In this document: positions 1-6,891 of the stretch, one piece after another
Numbering within the stretch: the first letter of the stretch is position 1
Layout: every line of letters starts with the position of its first letter
DNA from: SZUA-254 sp031379665
Lineage (GTDB): Bacteria > Bacteroidota > Ignavibacteria > UBA10030 > SZUA-254
Reading direction: 5' to 3'
DNA: 27,442 nt
Assembly: GCA_031379665.1 (NCBI GenBank)
Contig: JANNFI010000018.1
Span: 1-27,442, forward strand
Translations under genes and position numbers: made by a program
The notes under the pieces: generated by a model
What the model saw: the letters and a program-made list of their open reading frames with translations, nothing else
Databases searched by the model: none
What the model was told of the DNA's origin: nothing

Positions 1-77
1 TTTGTAGATCTGAGATTTAGATCCCAAACGCAATACGGCTCCTCGTCTACCGCAAAGATTGAGTATTCCATTCCCAT
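1..77 (-). CDS. 5' end of an unidentified gene, cut by the window edge
   Basis: A minus-strand frame opens with ATG at 77 and stays open for 25 codons to the window edge. The visible protein begins MGMEYSIFAVDEEPYCVW and continues with DLNLRST. A good ribosome binding site, AAGGA followed by six bases, precedes the ATG. Too little is visible for a family call; the acidic start followed by a Trp-Asp-Leu segment would fit a regulator or sensor protein, but that is a guess. It lies downstream of the broken recombinase on the same strand. Confidence 0.4.
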   Translation of the reverse strand, partial: MGMEYSIFAVDEEPYCVWDLNLRST

Positions 78-148
78 TATGGTTCCTTAGAATGATCCAC
101 ACAAGCGCTGGCGCATAATTTTTATCCGGCCGCGATATGGCGCTCTCT

Positions 149-166
149 GGCCCCCCGAGGGGGTCC
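149..166 (-). terminator. GC-rich hairpin after the recombinase gene
   Basis: A short, almost perfect GC stem (GG.CCCC / GGGG.CC around a four-base loop) lies 28 bases past the recombinase stop on the minus strand. It is not followed by a T-run, so it may only be a weak or factor-dependent terminator. A similar G/C hairpin (1426-1444) lies on the other side of the recombinase gene. Confidence 0.25.
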
Positions 167-193
167 ACACCTCGCCCGCCCCCATTCCCTCTT

Positions 194-1171
194 TTATCGC
201 TCCTCTTGCGTCCCCTCAAGCCCCGGCGGCACATCTGCCGGCGGTAACTCTGGCGGCAGCGCCGCTGGCGGCTCGGCCGCGGGCGGCGGCGTCACCCCCT
301 CCTCCAACCTCGAGAGCACTTCCCTCCCGAAGGCGTCCAAGGGGCTCTTGATCCGCCGGAGGCTCGCCGGTGAGACGTGCGTATAGATTTCAGTACTCAC
401 CGAGCTCTGGTGACCGAGCAAGACCTGAATGTACCGCAGGTCGGTCCCTTGTTCCAATAAATGCGTCGCGAACGAATGCCTCAGGGTGTGCATCGACACT
501 CGCTTGGTGACGCGCGCCTTTCGGACAGCCCGTTGCATGACGTTCTGCGCGCTCCTCACCGCCAAATGCGCCCGCGGGAGGCGCCCCGGAAAGAGCCAGC
601 CTTATGTGCCCAAGCCATACACTGCTGCGTAGCGCGAGAGGGCCGGCCGCACGGAATCGGAGAGGATCGTGTAGCGGTCCTTACGCCCCTTCCCTCCCCG
701 GATATGGATCAGCCCCCGCTCGAAATCGACCTCCTCAATTCTTAAGGAGACCGCCTCCCCCACCCGCATCCCGCTCGCGTATGTCAATATCAAGAGCGTC
801 CGGTGCTTCAGGTTCGCCACCGCCCGGAAGATCGAGGCGACCTCGCTTGCGGCCAGCACATCGGGCAGCTTCCGCTCGAATTTCATCTTCGGCAGCCGGT
901 CGGTGACCTCTGGTCTCCGGTAGAGCACGCGGTAGAGCACCTTCAGGACGCTCGCGGCCTGGGCGACGCTGCCTGAGCCCACCCGGCGATTGTCGAAGAG
1001 GTGGACCAGGTACTCCCTGACGTCGGCCTCGTCAAGCTCCCGCGGGTGCCGCGGGTGGAAATACTCGACGAACGACCTGAGCGAGCGCAGGTATGCCGCA
1101 ATCGAATGCGGGCTCAGGTTCCGCAATCGAAGCTCCTGGCGGACCCTCCCGTACAACCCAAGTGGTTCCAT
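194..1171 (-). pseudogene. XerD-like tyrosine recombinase interrupted by one in-frame TAA
   Basis: Read through the stop, this is a 325-codon tyrosine recombinase that would cut and rejoin DNA at short core sites. The N-terminal SAM-like core-binding domain spans about residues 5-85 (LRNLSPHSIAAYLRSLRSF). The catalytic domain follows: Arg136 in SGMRVGEA, Lys in GGKGRKDR, His228 and Arg231 in HTLRHSFATH, His254 in LLGHQ, and nucleophile Tyr263 in EIYTHVS, then KSPLD. The only defect is codon 190, TAA at 602-604 on this strand, between GLGT and GWLFPG; the frame is identical on both sides, so it is a nonsense change and not a frameshift. The start was chosen at 1171 because GGAGAGGGAGGC precedes it. 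The last 35 residues are an unusual Pro/Ala/Glu-rich tail. The extra helix typical of integron IntI is absent. Readthrough or a sequencing error cannot be excluded. Confidence 0.85.
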
Positions 1172-1364
1172 GCCTCCCTCTCCGTCTGATCTGACTGGCG
1201 GTGTGAACGGGAGGTTGTCCCCGAATATACCTCGAAGCGTCGAAAGGGTCAAGGGAAGGGACCCCGAAATCCAGAAAAAGGGGGGCCCCGACGGTGAGAT
1301 GTACGGGGAAGACGGGCCCCTTGGGAGAGGCGAGAGCCCCCGCGGGGCACACTGCGGGTGACCA

Positions 1365-1395
1365 ATGGTATCACTTTCTGATACTTTACGCCATC
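1365..1395 (+). repeat. 31-bp direct repeat, copy 1
   Basis: It begins ATGGTATC and ends ACGCCAT plus one base. Compared with copy 2 at 1581-1611, 23 of 31 positions match without gaps. Inside this copy GTATCA and TGATAC form 6-bp inverted arms around a 5-base spacer, a layout like the core sites used by tyrosine recombinases. Confidence 0.6.
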
Positions 1396-1465
1396 GGGAG
1401 CGTCCCGAGAGCGGCACGGGCCCTCACCCCCTCGCGCAGGGGGTCCCCCCGCCATCACTCCGTCC

Positions 1466-1488
1466 AAATGACGAACCTATCGTCATTT
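1466..1488. repeat. Perfect palindrome, copy 1 of a tandem pair
   Basis: AAATGACGA and TCGTCATTT are perfect 9-bp inverted arms around the spacer ACCTA. The symmetry fits a dimeric regulator operator or a recombinase core site. A second copy starts exactly 31 bp further on. Confidence 0.7.
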
Positions 1489-1496
1489 ATCATGTC

Positions 1497-1519
1497 AAAT
1501 GACGACCCGATTGTCATCG
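1497..1519. repeat. Imperfect palindrome, copy 2 of the tandem pair
   Basis: It repeats the left arm AAATGACGA exactly; the right arm is TTGTCATCG after the spacer CCCGA. It lies in direct orientation to copy 1. Together the two copies sit midway between the two 31-bp direct repeats. Confidence 0.65.
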
Positions 1520-1580
1520 TACCGGCAGGAGAAACGAGGTATGATCGGCGACTCGCTCCTCCTGAAGCGTCCGCTTGCCG

Positions 1581-1611
1581 ATGGTATCGTCTGCTGACAC
1601 CTGACGCCATT
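1581..1611 (+). repeat. 31-bp direct repeat, copy 2
   Basis: It starts ATGGTATC and ends ACGCCAT plus one base, like copy 1 216 bp upstream. The inner inverted arms seen in copy 1 are degraded here (GTATCG / TGACAC). Confidence 0.6.
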
Positions 1612-1683
1612 CAACGCTTTGGGGAATTTACCCCATTGTTTGTCGGCTCCCAATGACATTCTATGGGGAGGCGGCCTGCCTTC

Positions 1684-1712
1684 TTGCATCTTAATTATTT
1701 CATACATACATT
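1684..1712 (+). promoter_or_regulatory. Possible promoter of brnTA
   Basis: TTGCAT and TACATT are separated by 17 bases. The second box ends three bases before the first brnT ATG, so the transcript would be leaderless or nearly so; no Shine-Dalgarno site is present, which agrees. Confidence 0.35.
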
Positions 1713-1715
1713 GTA

Positions 1716-2012
1716 ATGATCATGCGGCTTGAGTTTTCGTGGGACCCGACGAAGGCAAGGAGCAATGCGAGGAAGCACGGGATCTCCTTCGAAGAGGCTC
1801 AAACGGCATTCTACGATGACAACGCCCGGCTGACACACGATCCGGATCATTCAGACCAGGAGGACCGCTTTCTCCTGCTGGGGATGAGCGCCGTCCTGCA
1901 TCTTTTAGTCGTCTCTCACAGCTACCGGGAGGGGGATTCGGTCATCCGGATCATTTCGGCGCGAAAGGCGACGAAGCACGAGCAAACACAATACGCGGAA
2001 TTCAGGCCATGA
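1716..2012 (+). CDS. brnT: BrnT-type ribonuclease toxin
   Basis: This 98-residue protein matches the BrnT family (old name DUF497), RelE-fold ribonuclease toxins that cut mRNA when freed from BrnA. Visible family features are the N-terminal FSWDPTKARSNARKHGISF, the aromatic/acidic stretch after EEAQTAF, and the C-terminal IRIISARKATKHEQ with its conserved Arg and Lys. Length is normal for the family. A second ATG six bases in (1722) is an equally possible start. Its last four bases overlap the start of brnA, so the two are translationally coupled. In known systems the BrnTA complex represses its own promoter. It appears intact. Confidence 0.88.
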   Translation: MIMRLEFSWDPTKARSNARKHGISFEEAQTAFYDDNARLTHDPDHSDQEDRFLLLGMSAVLHLLVVSHSYREGDSVIRIISARKATKHEQTQYAEFRP

Positions 2013-2218
2013 GGAAAGAGTACGACTTCTCAAAATCACGGAAGAACCCCTACAGCAAAGCGCTGAAACGGCAAATCACCATCCGGATCGAGGAGGAGAC
2101 GATCGACTACTTCAAGAAGCTGGCCACGGAGTCGGGCATTCCCTATCAAAATCTGATCAACATGTTCCTGCGCGAGTGTGCGCAATCCCGGAAGAAACCT
2201 GTCATGAAGTGGGCCTGA
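2009..2218 (+). CDS. brnA: BrnA-type antitoxin
   Basis: This 69-residue protein is the BrnA-like partner of the toxin just upstream. It opens with the typical MRKEYDFSKSRKNPYSK region, which wraps the toxin. A ribbon-helix-helix DNA-binding part follows from about residue 22 (QITIRIEEETIDYFKKLA), ending with the helix GIPYQNLINMFLRECA. Start and stop overlap with brnT is ATGA. By analogy it neutralises BrnT and, as dimer or complex, represses the operon. It looks complete. Confidence 0.85.
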   Translation: MRKEYDFSKSRKNPYSKALKRQITIRIEEETIDYFKKLATESGIPYQNLINMFLRECAQSRKKPVMKWA

Positions 2219-2220
2219 CA

Positions 2221-2253
2221 AATCGCCCGAGCTGGCGCCGACGGCGGGCGATT
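2221..2253 (+). terminator. Hairpin downstream of brnTA
   Basis: AATCGCCCG (2221-2229) and CGGGCGATT (2245-2253) form a perfect 9-bp stem with a 15-base loop just after the brnA stop. There is no following T-run, so terminator function is uncertain. Confidence 0.4.
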
Positions 2254-2278
2254 CCCTGGCGGCGCAGGTGACCTCCTC

Positions 2279-2446
2279 CTACATCGTCGTCTCGCTCCCG
2301 AGTTCCACTCCCATTCTTTCGTACACGACGTCGTCCGACTCCCAGAGCTCGATCTTGTTCCCTTCGACGTCGAGGATGTGGGCAAACACCCCGTAGTCGT
2401 ACGCCTCGATGGTGTCCACCCCCTGCCGCCACTCAAAGACCGACCC
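2279..2446 (-). pseudogene. Remnant of a VOC/glyoxalase-like gene
   Basis: This minus-strand frame encodes the C-terminal 46 residues of a VOC-family protein, with VFAHILDVEGNKIELWE as the family hallmark, ending in SETTM and a TAG stop. About 26 of 46 positions match the intact VOC protein at 4757-5284. Just upstream the frame reads VFEWR, which also occurs in the intact protein but about 70 residues earlier, so an internal piece has been deleted. A TAG stop precedes it at 2447-2449. The N-terminal half and signal peptide are missing. It is visibly richer in G+C than the intact relative, so it is more likely a decayed homologue than a recent duplicate. Confidence 0.8.
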
Positions 2447-2470
2447 CTATCCTGATCCCCACCGAAGTAC

Positions 2471-2499
2471 TTGATTGTATCATAATTTAGTACTAATAT
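2471..2499 (+). promoter_or_regulatory. Sigma70-like promoter of the first phd gene
   Basis: TTGATT and TAATAT are separated by exactly 17 bases in an AT-rich stretch. The expected transcription start is near 2506, which places the upstream ATG at 2498 outside the transcript and supports 2528 as the true start of the antitoxin. Confidence 0.55.
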
Positions 2500-2527
2500 G
2501 CGCTTATTGAAACCTTCACGAAACCCT

Positions 2528-2797
2528 ATGCCCATCATCAAGTCCATTTCCAGCCTGCGAAATCGAACCCGGGATATCGCCACCATCTGTCACGATCAGG
2601 ACGAGCCGGTCTATCTGACTACCAACGGCGAGGGCGACCTCGTCATCATGAGCATCGAACATTATGAACGGTTGAAAGCCCAGGTTGATCTCTTTCAAAA
2701 GCTCGGGGTTGCCCAGACGCAATCGGCGGCGGGGAAGAAAACCATCACCCACAAACAGATGATGACCAGGCTCCGCCGCCGGACTAATGCCCGATAG
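2528..2797 (+). CDS. Phd/YefM-family antitoxin (toxin truncated)
   Basis: This 89-residue protein has the Phd/YefM fold: an N-terminal DNA-binding part (MPIIKSISSLRNRTRDIATI), then VYLTTNGEGDLVIMSIEHYERL, the strand-helix motif of the family, and a basic C-terminal tail that would bind the toxin. ATG 2528 was preferred over in-frame ATG 2498 because a promoter ends at 2499. Its 3' end overlaps by 11 bases the start of a RelE/ParE-type toxin that survives only as a fragment. It may still bind its own promoter or neutralise related toxins, but it has no functional cognate toxin here. Confidence 0.82.
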   Translation: MPIIKSISSLRNRTRDIATICHDQDEPVYLTTNGEGDLVIMSIEHYERLKAQVDLFQKLGVAQTQSAAGKKTITHKQMMTRLRRRTNAR

Positions 2798-2869
2798 GTA
2801 CACACTCCGCTATCTACCGATTGCGCAAGGGGATCTCGTCGGGATTTTCGATTCCATCAAAAATAGTTC
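2787..2869 (+). pseudogene. 5' fragment of a RelE/ParE-type toxin
   Basis: The frame starting at ATG 2787 inside the end of the antitoxin gene begins MPDRYTLRYLPIAQGDL and continues VGIFDSIKNS, typical of the first strand and helix of RelE/ParE toxins. After about 27 codons the similarity ends and the frame runs into sequence antisense to the neighbouring membrane protein gene, whose stop codon is at 2868-2870. The catalytic and C-terminal parts (about 60-70 residues) are gone, so it should be inactive. The breakpoint lies at the 3' end of the converging gene. Confidence 0.7.
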
Positions 2870-3743
2870 ACGACGCTCTCCGAGCGGACCGCGCCGACTG
2901 GTCCTTCTCCCGCTGGAGGACCAGCAGCAGCGCTCCGACGATGAGCGACCCGATGCCAAAGAGGAGGGAACCGTGGCCGATTCGGGAAAACATCGCCGGA
3001 TCGACGCCGGCGACCTGCCGGCGGAACTCCTCCATCGCAAAGACCTGGTCGAACATCGCCGCCATCATCAGGAGCAGGCCCCCGACACAGCAGAGGAGCG
3101 TCCCCAGGACGGCCCTCCATCGCGACCGTCCCCAGAGGTAGAGACCCGGGACGATGAACGCCGCCGCCAGCGAGCCGCCGACGATCGAAAAGGAGAGTAA
3201 TTCGAGCGGCTTTCCCGAGAGCGAGTGCAGCACCATGAGCGAGGTCGCGAGCGTCATTGCCCCCGGGAAGAGGAGGAAAACGCTCGCGAGCTTTTTCCCG
3301 GTCATCGGCTCCAGGGCAACCGCACGCGGCGGCGCATCGACCGGCAGGGCGGGAGCCGCACCGGAGAAATACTCCCGCGCCGCAGGCCGCGTGAGGAGCC
3401 CGAAGAAGACGCCATACACCCCGAGGCCGATGAGCTGGAGGCCTATCGACCCGGTCCCCTGGAGCGAGAGCGACAAGGCCAACAGAACCGGCGTCGCCAC
3501 GAGGTAGAGCCGGCGGCCCCAGCGCCTGGCGTTGAGCATCCCCACCCCGGCGGCGATGTCGAGGACCCCCGCGACGACGCTGAGCGCGAGGCCCGCGACC
3601 GGTGATTCACTCGATTCCTCGACCATCTGGCGGGTCACCGGGTTGAGGAAGACCATCGGCGCGGCCAGGATGCTCCACATCGCGGCGAGGATGAGGAACC
3701 AACTGATGATGGTGACGCTTATGGGTCGGGGTCCGGGGTTCAC
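2868..3743 (-). CDS. Predicted eight-helix inner-membrane protein of unknown function
   Basis: I do not recognise this protein. From the GTG at 3743 it has 291 residues and about eight hydrophobic helices arranged as two blocks of four, separated by a soluble linker at about residues 125-150 (AAPALPVDAPPRAVALEP). Examples are ISWFLILAAMWSILA, LGVYGVFFGLL, LLLMMAAMFD and a last helix ending in GALLLVL. The C-terminal tail is basic (QREKDQSARSARRAS). The GTG was chosen because residues before it do not look membrane-like; the open frame extends to ATG 3785. No Shine-Dalgarno site is visible; TATATT about 15 bases upstream could be a -10 box. It may be a transporter-like or DoxX-like protein, but no motif decides this. 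Confidence 0.7.
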   Translation of the reverse strand: MNPGPRPISVTIISWFLILAAMWSILAAPMVFLNPVTRQMVEESSESPVAGLALSVVAGVLDIAAGVGMLNARRWGRRLYLVATPVLLALSLSLQGTGSIGLQLIGLGVYGVFFGLLTRPAAREYFSGAAPALPVDAPPRAVALEPMTGKKLASVFLLFPGAMTLATSLMVLHSLSGKPLELLSFSIVGGSLAAAFIVPGLYLWGRSRWRAVLGTLLCCVGGLLLMMAAMFDQVFAMEEFRRQVAGVDPAMFSRIGHGSLLFGIGSLIVGALLLVLQREKDQSARSARRAS

Positions 3744-3849
3744 GGGGTGTGGTTGGAATATAGCTCGGCACGGCATAAGGGTCAAGCGAATACCCGGGTC
3801 CGACTCGTCGTCGTTGGGTCAACGTTGAACATTCCACAAGGTTCTCAGG

Positions 3850-4149
3850 ATGTCCGAAAAATCGACCGTCAGCCACCTCCCTCTCACGAAAGCGCGTGTC
3901 AACCTCGGGGCCCTCATCCGGAGGGTGCACATTAACAAGGAGCACTTCATCCTCGAGAAGGACGGCATCCCGGTGGCGGCACTCCTCGACATTGATGAAT
4001 ACGAGGATTACCTCGACCGGAAGGACCCCGCCCTCAGGACACAGATCAGGGAGGGCCACCGGGAATACCGGCGGGGAGAATTGACGGAGGACCTCGGGAC
4101 GTTCCTGGCGAGGATCAACGGAAAACCAAAAAAGCGGGGGAAGAGGTGA
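3850..4149 (+). CDS. Phd/YefM-family antitoxin without a toxin
   Basis: A 99-residue Phd/YefM-type antitoxin. The N-terminal part (STVSHLPLTKARVNLGALIRRV) is the DNA-binding domain; FILEKDGIPVAALLDIDEYEDYLD is the family core, with the typical sequence of a strand, Asp-Gly turn, strand and helix. A long basic tail (KPKKRGKR) ends the protein. It is transcribed divergently from the membrane protein gene. No toxin follows: the only frame coupled to its stop (GTG 4146, 34 codons) has no toxin similarity, and hicB begins soon after. It is therefore a solitary antitoxin, possibly acting as a regulator or neutralising toxins encoded elsewhere. Confidence 0.78.
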   Translation: MSEKSTVSHLPLTKARVNLGALIRRVHINKEHFILEKDGIPVAALLDIDEYEDYLDRKDPALRTQIREGHREYRRGELTEDLGTFLARINGKPKKRGKR

Positions 4150-4281
4150 ACGATTGCGACATTGACATTGTCCTCATGGTGAAATTCGAATGCGGAATTC
4201 GGCGAGTTACGGGCTATTTGCGGTTGGCAAGTAAGCTACCGGATGAGTAAATTGCAGGGGAATAATCAAGGAGATGATCAG

Positions 4282-4488
4282 ATGAGACAAGTCGTCATTT
4301 ATCCGGGCGAAGATGAGTACTGGGTGGCAGAATGTCCCAGTCTACCCGGATGTGTCAGTCAGGGACGATCGAAGGAAGAGGCCATCGCGAATATTCGAGA
4401 AGCCATCGACGGCTACGTAAAAACTCTCCAGGAGGATCACCTTCCCGTACCACCGGAACGGTTCGACACGATCCTCTTGGCCGTATGA
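4282..4488 (+). CDS. hicB: HicB-type antitoxin
   Basis: A 68-residue HicB-family antitoxin with the partially degraded RNase H-like fold of the family. YPGEDEYWVAECPSLPGCVSQGRS is the classic HicB core, followed by the helix KEEAIANIREAIDGYVKTL. The start is ATG 4282 because AAGGAG lies eight bases upstream; the open frame extends further back to 4243. It overlaps hicA by the four bases ATGA, in the order antitoxin-toxin. HicB binds HicA and blocks its active site; no separate DNA-binding domain is visible in this short form. Confidence 0.88.
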   Translation: MRQVVIYPGEDEYWVAECPSLPGCVSQGRSKEEAIANIREAIDGYVKTLQEDHLPVPPERFDTILLAV

Positions 4489-4706
4489 GTTCACTACCTC
4501 GGATATCCGGCCGAGAATGTGTCAAAGCACTACTGAAAATGGGATTCACGTTGCGTCGTCAACACGGTAGCCACATGATTCTTCGTCGCGATGAGCCATT
4601 TGGTCAGCTGGTCGTGCCTGACCATAAAGAATTGGATCGTGGGACACTTCGGGCCATCTTACGGCAAGCAAGCCTGAGTGTGGATCAATTTTTGGAATTA
4701 TTGTAG
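4485..4706 (+). CDS. hicA: HicA-type mRNA interferase toxin
   Basis: A 73-residue HicA toxin with the double-stranded-RNA-binding-like fold. The motif GFTLRRQHGSHMILRR contains the catalytic His of the family (Gly-Ser-His), and VVPDHKELDRGTLRAILRQA is the standard C-terminal half. Length is normal and the frame intact. Its start overlaps the hicB stop, so toxin synthesis depends on antitoxin translation. In known cases HicA cleaves mRNA and tmRNA independently of ribosomes. Confidence 0.9.
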   Translation: MSSLPRISGRECVKALLKMGFTLRRQHGSHMILRRDEPFGQLVVPDHKELDRGTLRAILRQASLSVDQFLELL

Positions 4707-4756
4707 CCCTCGCCGCCGTCACCAGACGAATGGTAAGGGAGGCGTACTGAAGCGAA

Positions 4757-5284
4757 TTACCTGGTCGTCTCGAGGCCCATCTGGACGCCGAGTTTTTCAT
4801 ATTCGATGTCGTTCGGCTCCCACAATTCCAGTTTGTTTCCTTCGAGGTCCATGATGTGGACAAACTTTCCGTACTCGACGCTTTGTATGGTGTCGGTAAC
4901 GGCCACTCCTTCTTTTTTCAGTGCTTCGACGAGGGCCGTTAAATCATCGACCCGGTAGTTGATCATGAACTCCTTGGTCGATGGCTCGAAATATTTCGTC
5001 GTTTCCTTGAACGGACTCCATTGCGAAAAACCCTTTTGGGTGGAGTCGGTCGCGTGCCGCCATTCGAACACCGTCCCGTATTGGTTGACGTTCAACCCCA
5101 GATGCGTTTTATACCACTCTCTCAGTGTTTTGGGGTCTTTGCATTTGAAAAATATCCCGCCAATCCCGGTTACTCTTTTGAGCGTTGTCGTGTCGTCTGG
5201 ATTATCCGTCGTCACAGATTTGAACGCAAAGCCGAGAGCAAATGATGCGACCAACGCCAGCGACATCAGAGTGAATTTTTTCAT
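4757..5284 (-). CDS. Exported VOC/glyoxalase-like protein
   Basis: A 175-residue protein with an N-terminal signal peptide or anchor (MKKFTLMSLALVASFALGFA) and one vicinal-oxygen-chelate unit. VTGIGGIFFKCKDPKTLREW is the first beta-alpha half (residues about 37-57); FVHIMDLEGNKLELWEP is the second half with the family metal-ligand Glu. The start was set at 5284 because AAAGGA lies six bases upstream. Family members include glyoxalase I, dioxygenases and resistance proteins; substrate cannot be told from sequence. Export is unusual for glyoxalase I. It follows the symporter gene on the same strand with a 60-bp gap. A decayed relative lies at 2279-2446. Confidence 0.82.
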   Translation of the reverse strand: MKKFTLMSLALVASFALGFAFKSVTTDNPDDTTTLKRVTGIGGIFFKCKDPKTLREWYKTHLGLNVNQYGTVFEWRHATDSTQKGFSQWSPFKETTKYFEPSTKEFMINYRVDDLTALVEALKKEGVAVTDTIQSVEYGKFVHIMDLEGNKLELWEPNDIEYEKLGVQMGLETTR

Positions 5285-5344
5285 TGCCTGTCCTTTATTG
5301 TTCAATGTTCAACGCGACAACACCTCCGGCTAACCCCCACCCTC

Positions 5345-6688
5345 TCACCTCGCGTCCGCGTCCAGATTCTTGTTCCAGAGATAATGGCGCGTCTCGGAGA
5401 CGATCACCCCTTGGAGGGCCAGAAGCGAAATCAAATTCGGTATCGCCATCAACCCGTTGGTGATATCGGCAAGGGACCAGACGAGCGGCAACGACAGAAC
5501 AGAGCCGAGCATCACCGCCGCAACCCAGATCCATCTATACGGTTTGATCACACGCGTCCCCCAGAGGTATTCCGCCGCCTTCTCGCCGTAGTACGACCAG
5601 CCGAGGATGGTCGAAAAGACGAAAGTCAGGAGGCCAACGGTCAAGATGATCGGCCCGACGATCGGTATGTCGGCGAACGCGGCCTTCGTGAGGGCGGCGC
5701 CCCTGGCGCCGGTCATCCACTCACCCGAGTTGACGATCACCAGTCCCGTCATCGCACAGACGACCACCGTATCCCAGAAGGTTCCGGTCGACGACACCAG
5801 CGCCTGACGGGCCGGATTCTTGGTCTGCGCGGCGGCTGCGACGATGGGCGCACTCCCGAGGCCCGACTCGTTCGAGAACAGCCCGCGCGCCACGCCGAAG
5901 CGTATCGCCTCCTTCATCCCCGCCCCGAGGAAACCACCCATCGCCGCCTGGCCTGTGAACGCCGACTCGAAGATCAGCGTAATCGTGGCCGGGATGGTCT
6001 CCCAATGCATCGCGAGGAGGATCGAGCATCCGATGATATAGAAAATCGCCATGAACGGCACGAGCCCCTCGCACACCCGCGCGATCGACTTGATCCCACC
6101 AAGGATGACGATCGCGGTTAGAACGGTCAGTATAATCCCGGTGATCCAGGTCTCTATCCCGAACGACTCTTGCACGAGCGACGATATCGAATTGGCCTGA
6201 ACCATGTTGCCGATGCCGAATGCGGAGACGGCCGTGAAGGCGGCGAAGACCATCCCCAGCCAGCGTTTTCCCATCCCTCGCTCGAGGACGTACATCGGGC
6301 CGCCGGCCATCTGTCCGTTGGCCAATTGAACGCGGTACTTGACCGAGAGGAGCGCTTCGGCGTATTTCGTGGCGATGCCGAACACGCCGGTGAGCCACAT
6401 CCAGAGCACCGCGCCGGGGCCCCCTGCCGCGACGGCCGTGGCCACACCCACGATGTTGCCGGTCCCGATCGTGGCGGCCAGCGCGGTCGTCAGCGCGCCA
6501 AATTGACTGATGTCCCCCGTCCCCTCCTTCTCTCGCTTGAACGAGATGCGGATGGCGGTCCAGAGGTATCGCTGGATGAACCCCGACCTGATCGTGAGCC
6601 AGAGGTGCGTGCCCCCCAGCAGGATCAACAGGGGCGGCCCCCACACGAAGTCGGCGACCGATGATGCGATCTGCTCGAGCTGTTCCAT
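5345..6688 (-). CDS. AGCS-family alanine/glycine:cation symporter
   Basis: A 447-residue inner-membrane protein of the alanine or glycine:cation symporter family, which imports small neutral amino acids with Na+. The family signature GTGNIVGVATAVAAGGPGA followed by VLWMW is present near residues 75-100, as are QMAGGPMYVLERG, ARGLFSNESGLGSAPI and the late WSYYGEKAAEYL. About eleven hydrophobic helices can be counted and the length is typical. The start at 6688 has GAGGG four bases upstream. It may be cotranscribed with the downstream VOC gene. It looks complete and has core-like GC content. Confidence 0.93.
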   Translation of the reverse strand: MEQLEQIASSVADFVWGPPLLILLGGTHLWLTIRSGFIQRYLWTAIRISFKREKEGTGDISQFGALTTALAATIGTGNIVGVATAVAAGGPGAVLWMWLTGVFGIATKYAEALLSVKYRVQLANGQMAGGPMYVLERGMGKRWLGMVFAAFTAVSAFGIGNMVQANSISSLVQESFGIETWITGIILTVLTAIVILGGIKSIARVCEGLVPFMAIFYIIGCSILLAMHWETIPATITLIFESAFTGQAAMGGFLGAGMKEAIRFGVARGLFSNESGLGSAPIVAAAAQTKNPARQALVSSTGTFWDTVVVCAMTGLVIVNSGEWMTGARGAALTKAAFADIPIVGPIILTVGLLTFVFSTILGWSYYGEKAAEYLWGTRVIKPYRWIWVAAVMLGSVLSLPLVWSLADITNGLMAIPNLISLLALQGVIVSETRHYLWNKNLDADAR

Positions 6689-6752
6689 TGTCCCTCTGGT
6701 TTATAGTGTATACGGTATTCGGCGACCTTAACGTACGGCGATTTAGCGAAAA

Positions 6753-6782
6753 GGGCAAGAGCCGTGAGGCGAGGGGAATGCG
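6753..6782 (+). repeat. 30-bp repeat flanking higBA, left copy
   Basis: It begins GGGCAA and contains AGCCGTGAG and AATGCG. It matches 7753-7782 at 26 of 30 positions, exactly 1000 bp apart, in direct orientation, with higBA between. Confidence 0.65.
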
Positions 6783-6870
6783 GTTTTGGGGGATAAACCT
6801 ACTTGAATATCGCTCATGGGGCGGCCAGATTATGAAGATCCCCTGCGACGGGCGTCAAAGACTATTCAGG

Positions 6871-6891
6871 TTTTCGATTTGAGCGAAGATG
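6871..6891 (+). repeat. 21-bp repeat flanking higBA, left copy
   Basis: It starts TTTTCGATTTG. It matches 7701-7721 at 18 of 21 positions. Relative to the 30-bp repeat the order is reversed on the two sides of higBA. Confidence 0.5.

Larger units (their letters stand above)
1172..1715. other. Non-coding region between the recombinase and brnT
   Basis: This 544-bp stretch has no convincing gene. It holds a hairpin with 7-bp arms (ACCCCCT / AGGGGGT, 1426-1444), two copies of a 31-bp direct repeat (1365-1395 and 1581-1611), two palindromes in tandem at 31-bp spacing (1466-1519), a small TGGGG/CCCCA stem near 1619-1634, and a possible promoter for brnT. An open frame from ATG 1468 to 1656 crosses most of it but lacks a recognisable product. 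Confidence 0.7.

Noticed and set aside
105..132. dif-like site near the recombinase 3' end
   Set aside because: GGCGCATAA resembles the XerC half of dif, but the XerD half does not match, so only about one arm is present; likely chance.
194..1711. Integron platform (intI, attI and TA cassettes)
   Set aside because: Layout and TA content suggested it, but the recombinase lacks the IntI-specific extra helix, no attC-like RYYYAAC/GTTRRRY pairs were found after the TA genes, and several genes between them run the other way.
4146..4250. 34-codon frame coupled to the stop of the solitary phd gene
   Set aside because: The GTGA overlap is typical of toxins, but the peptide has no RelE, ParE or Doc similarity and is too short.
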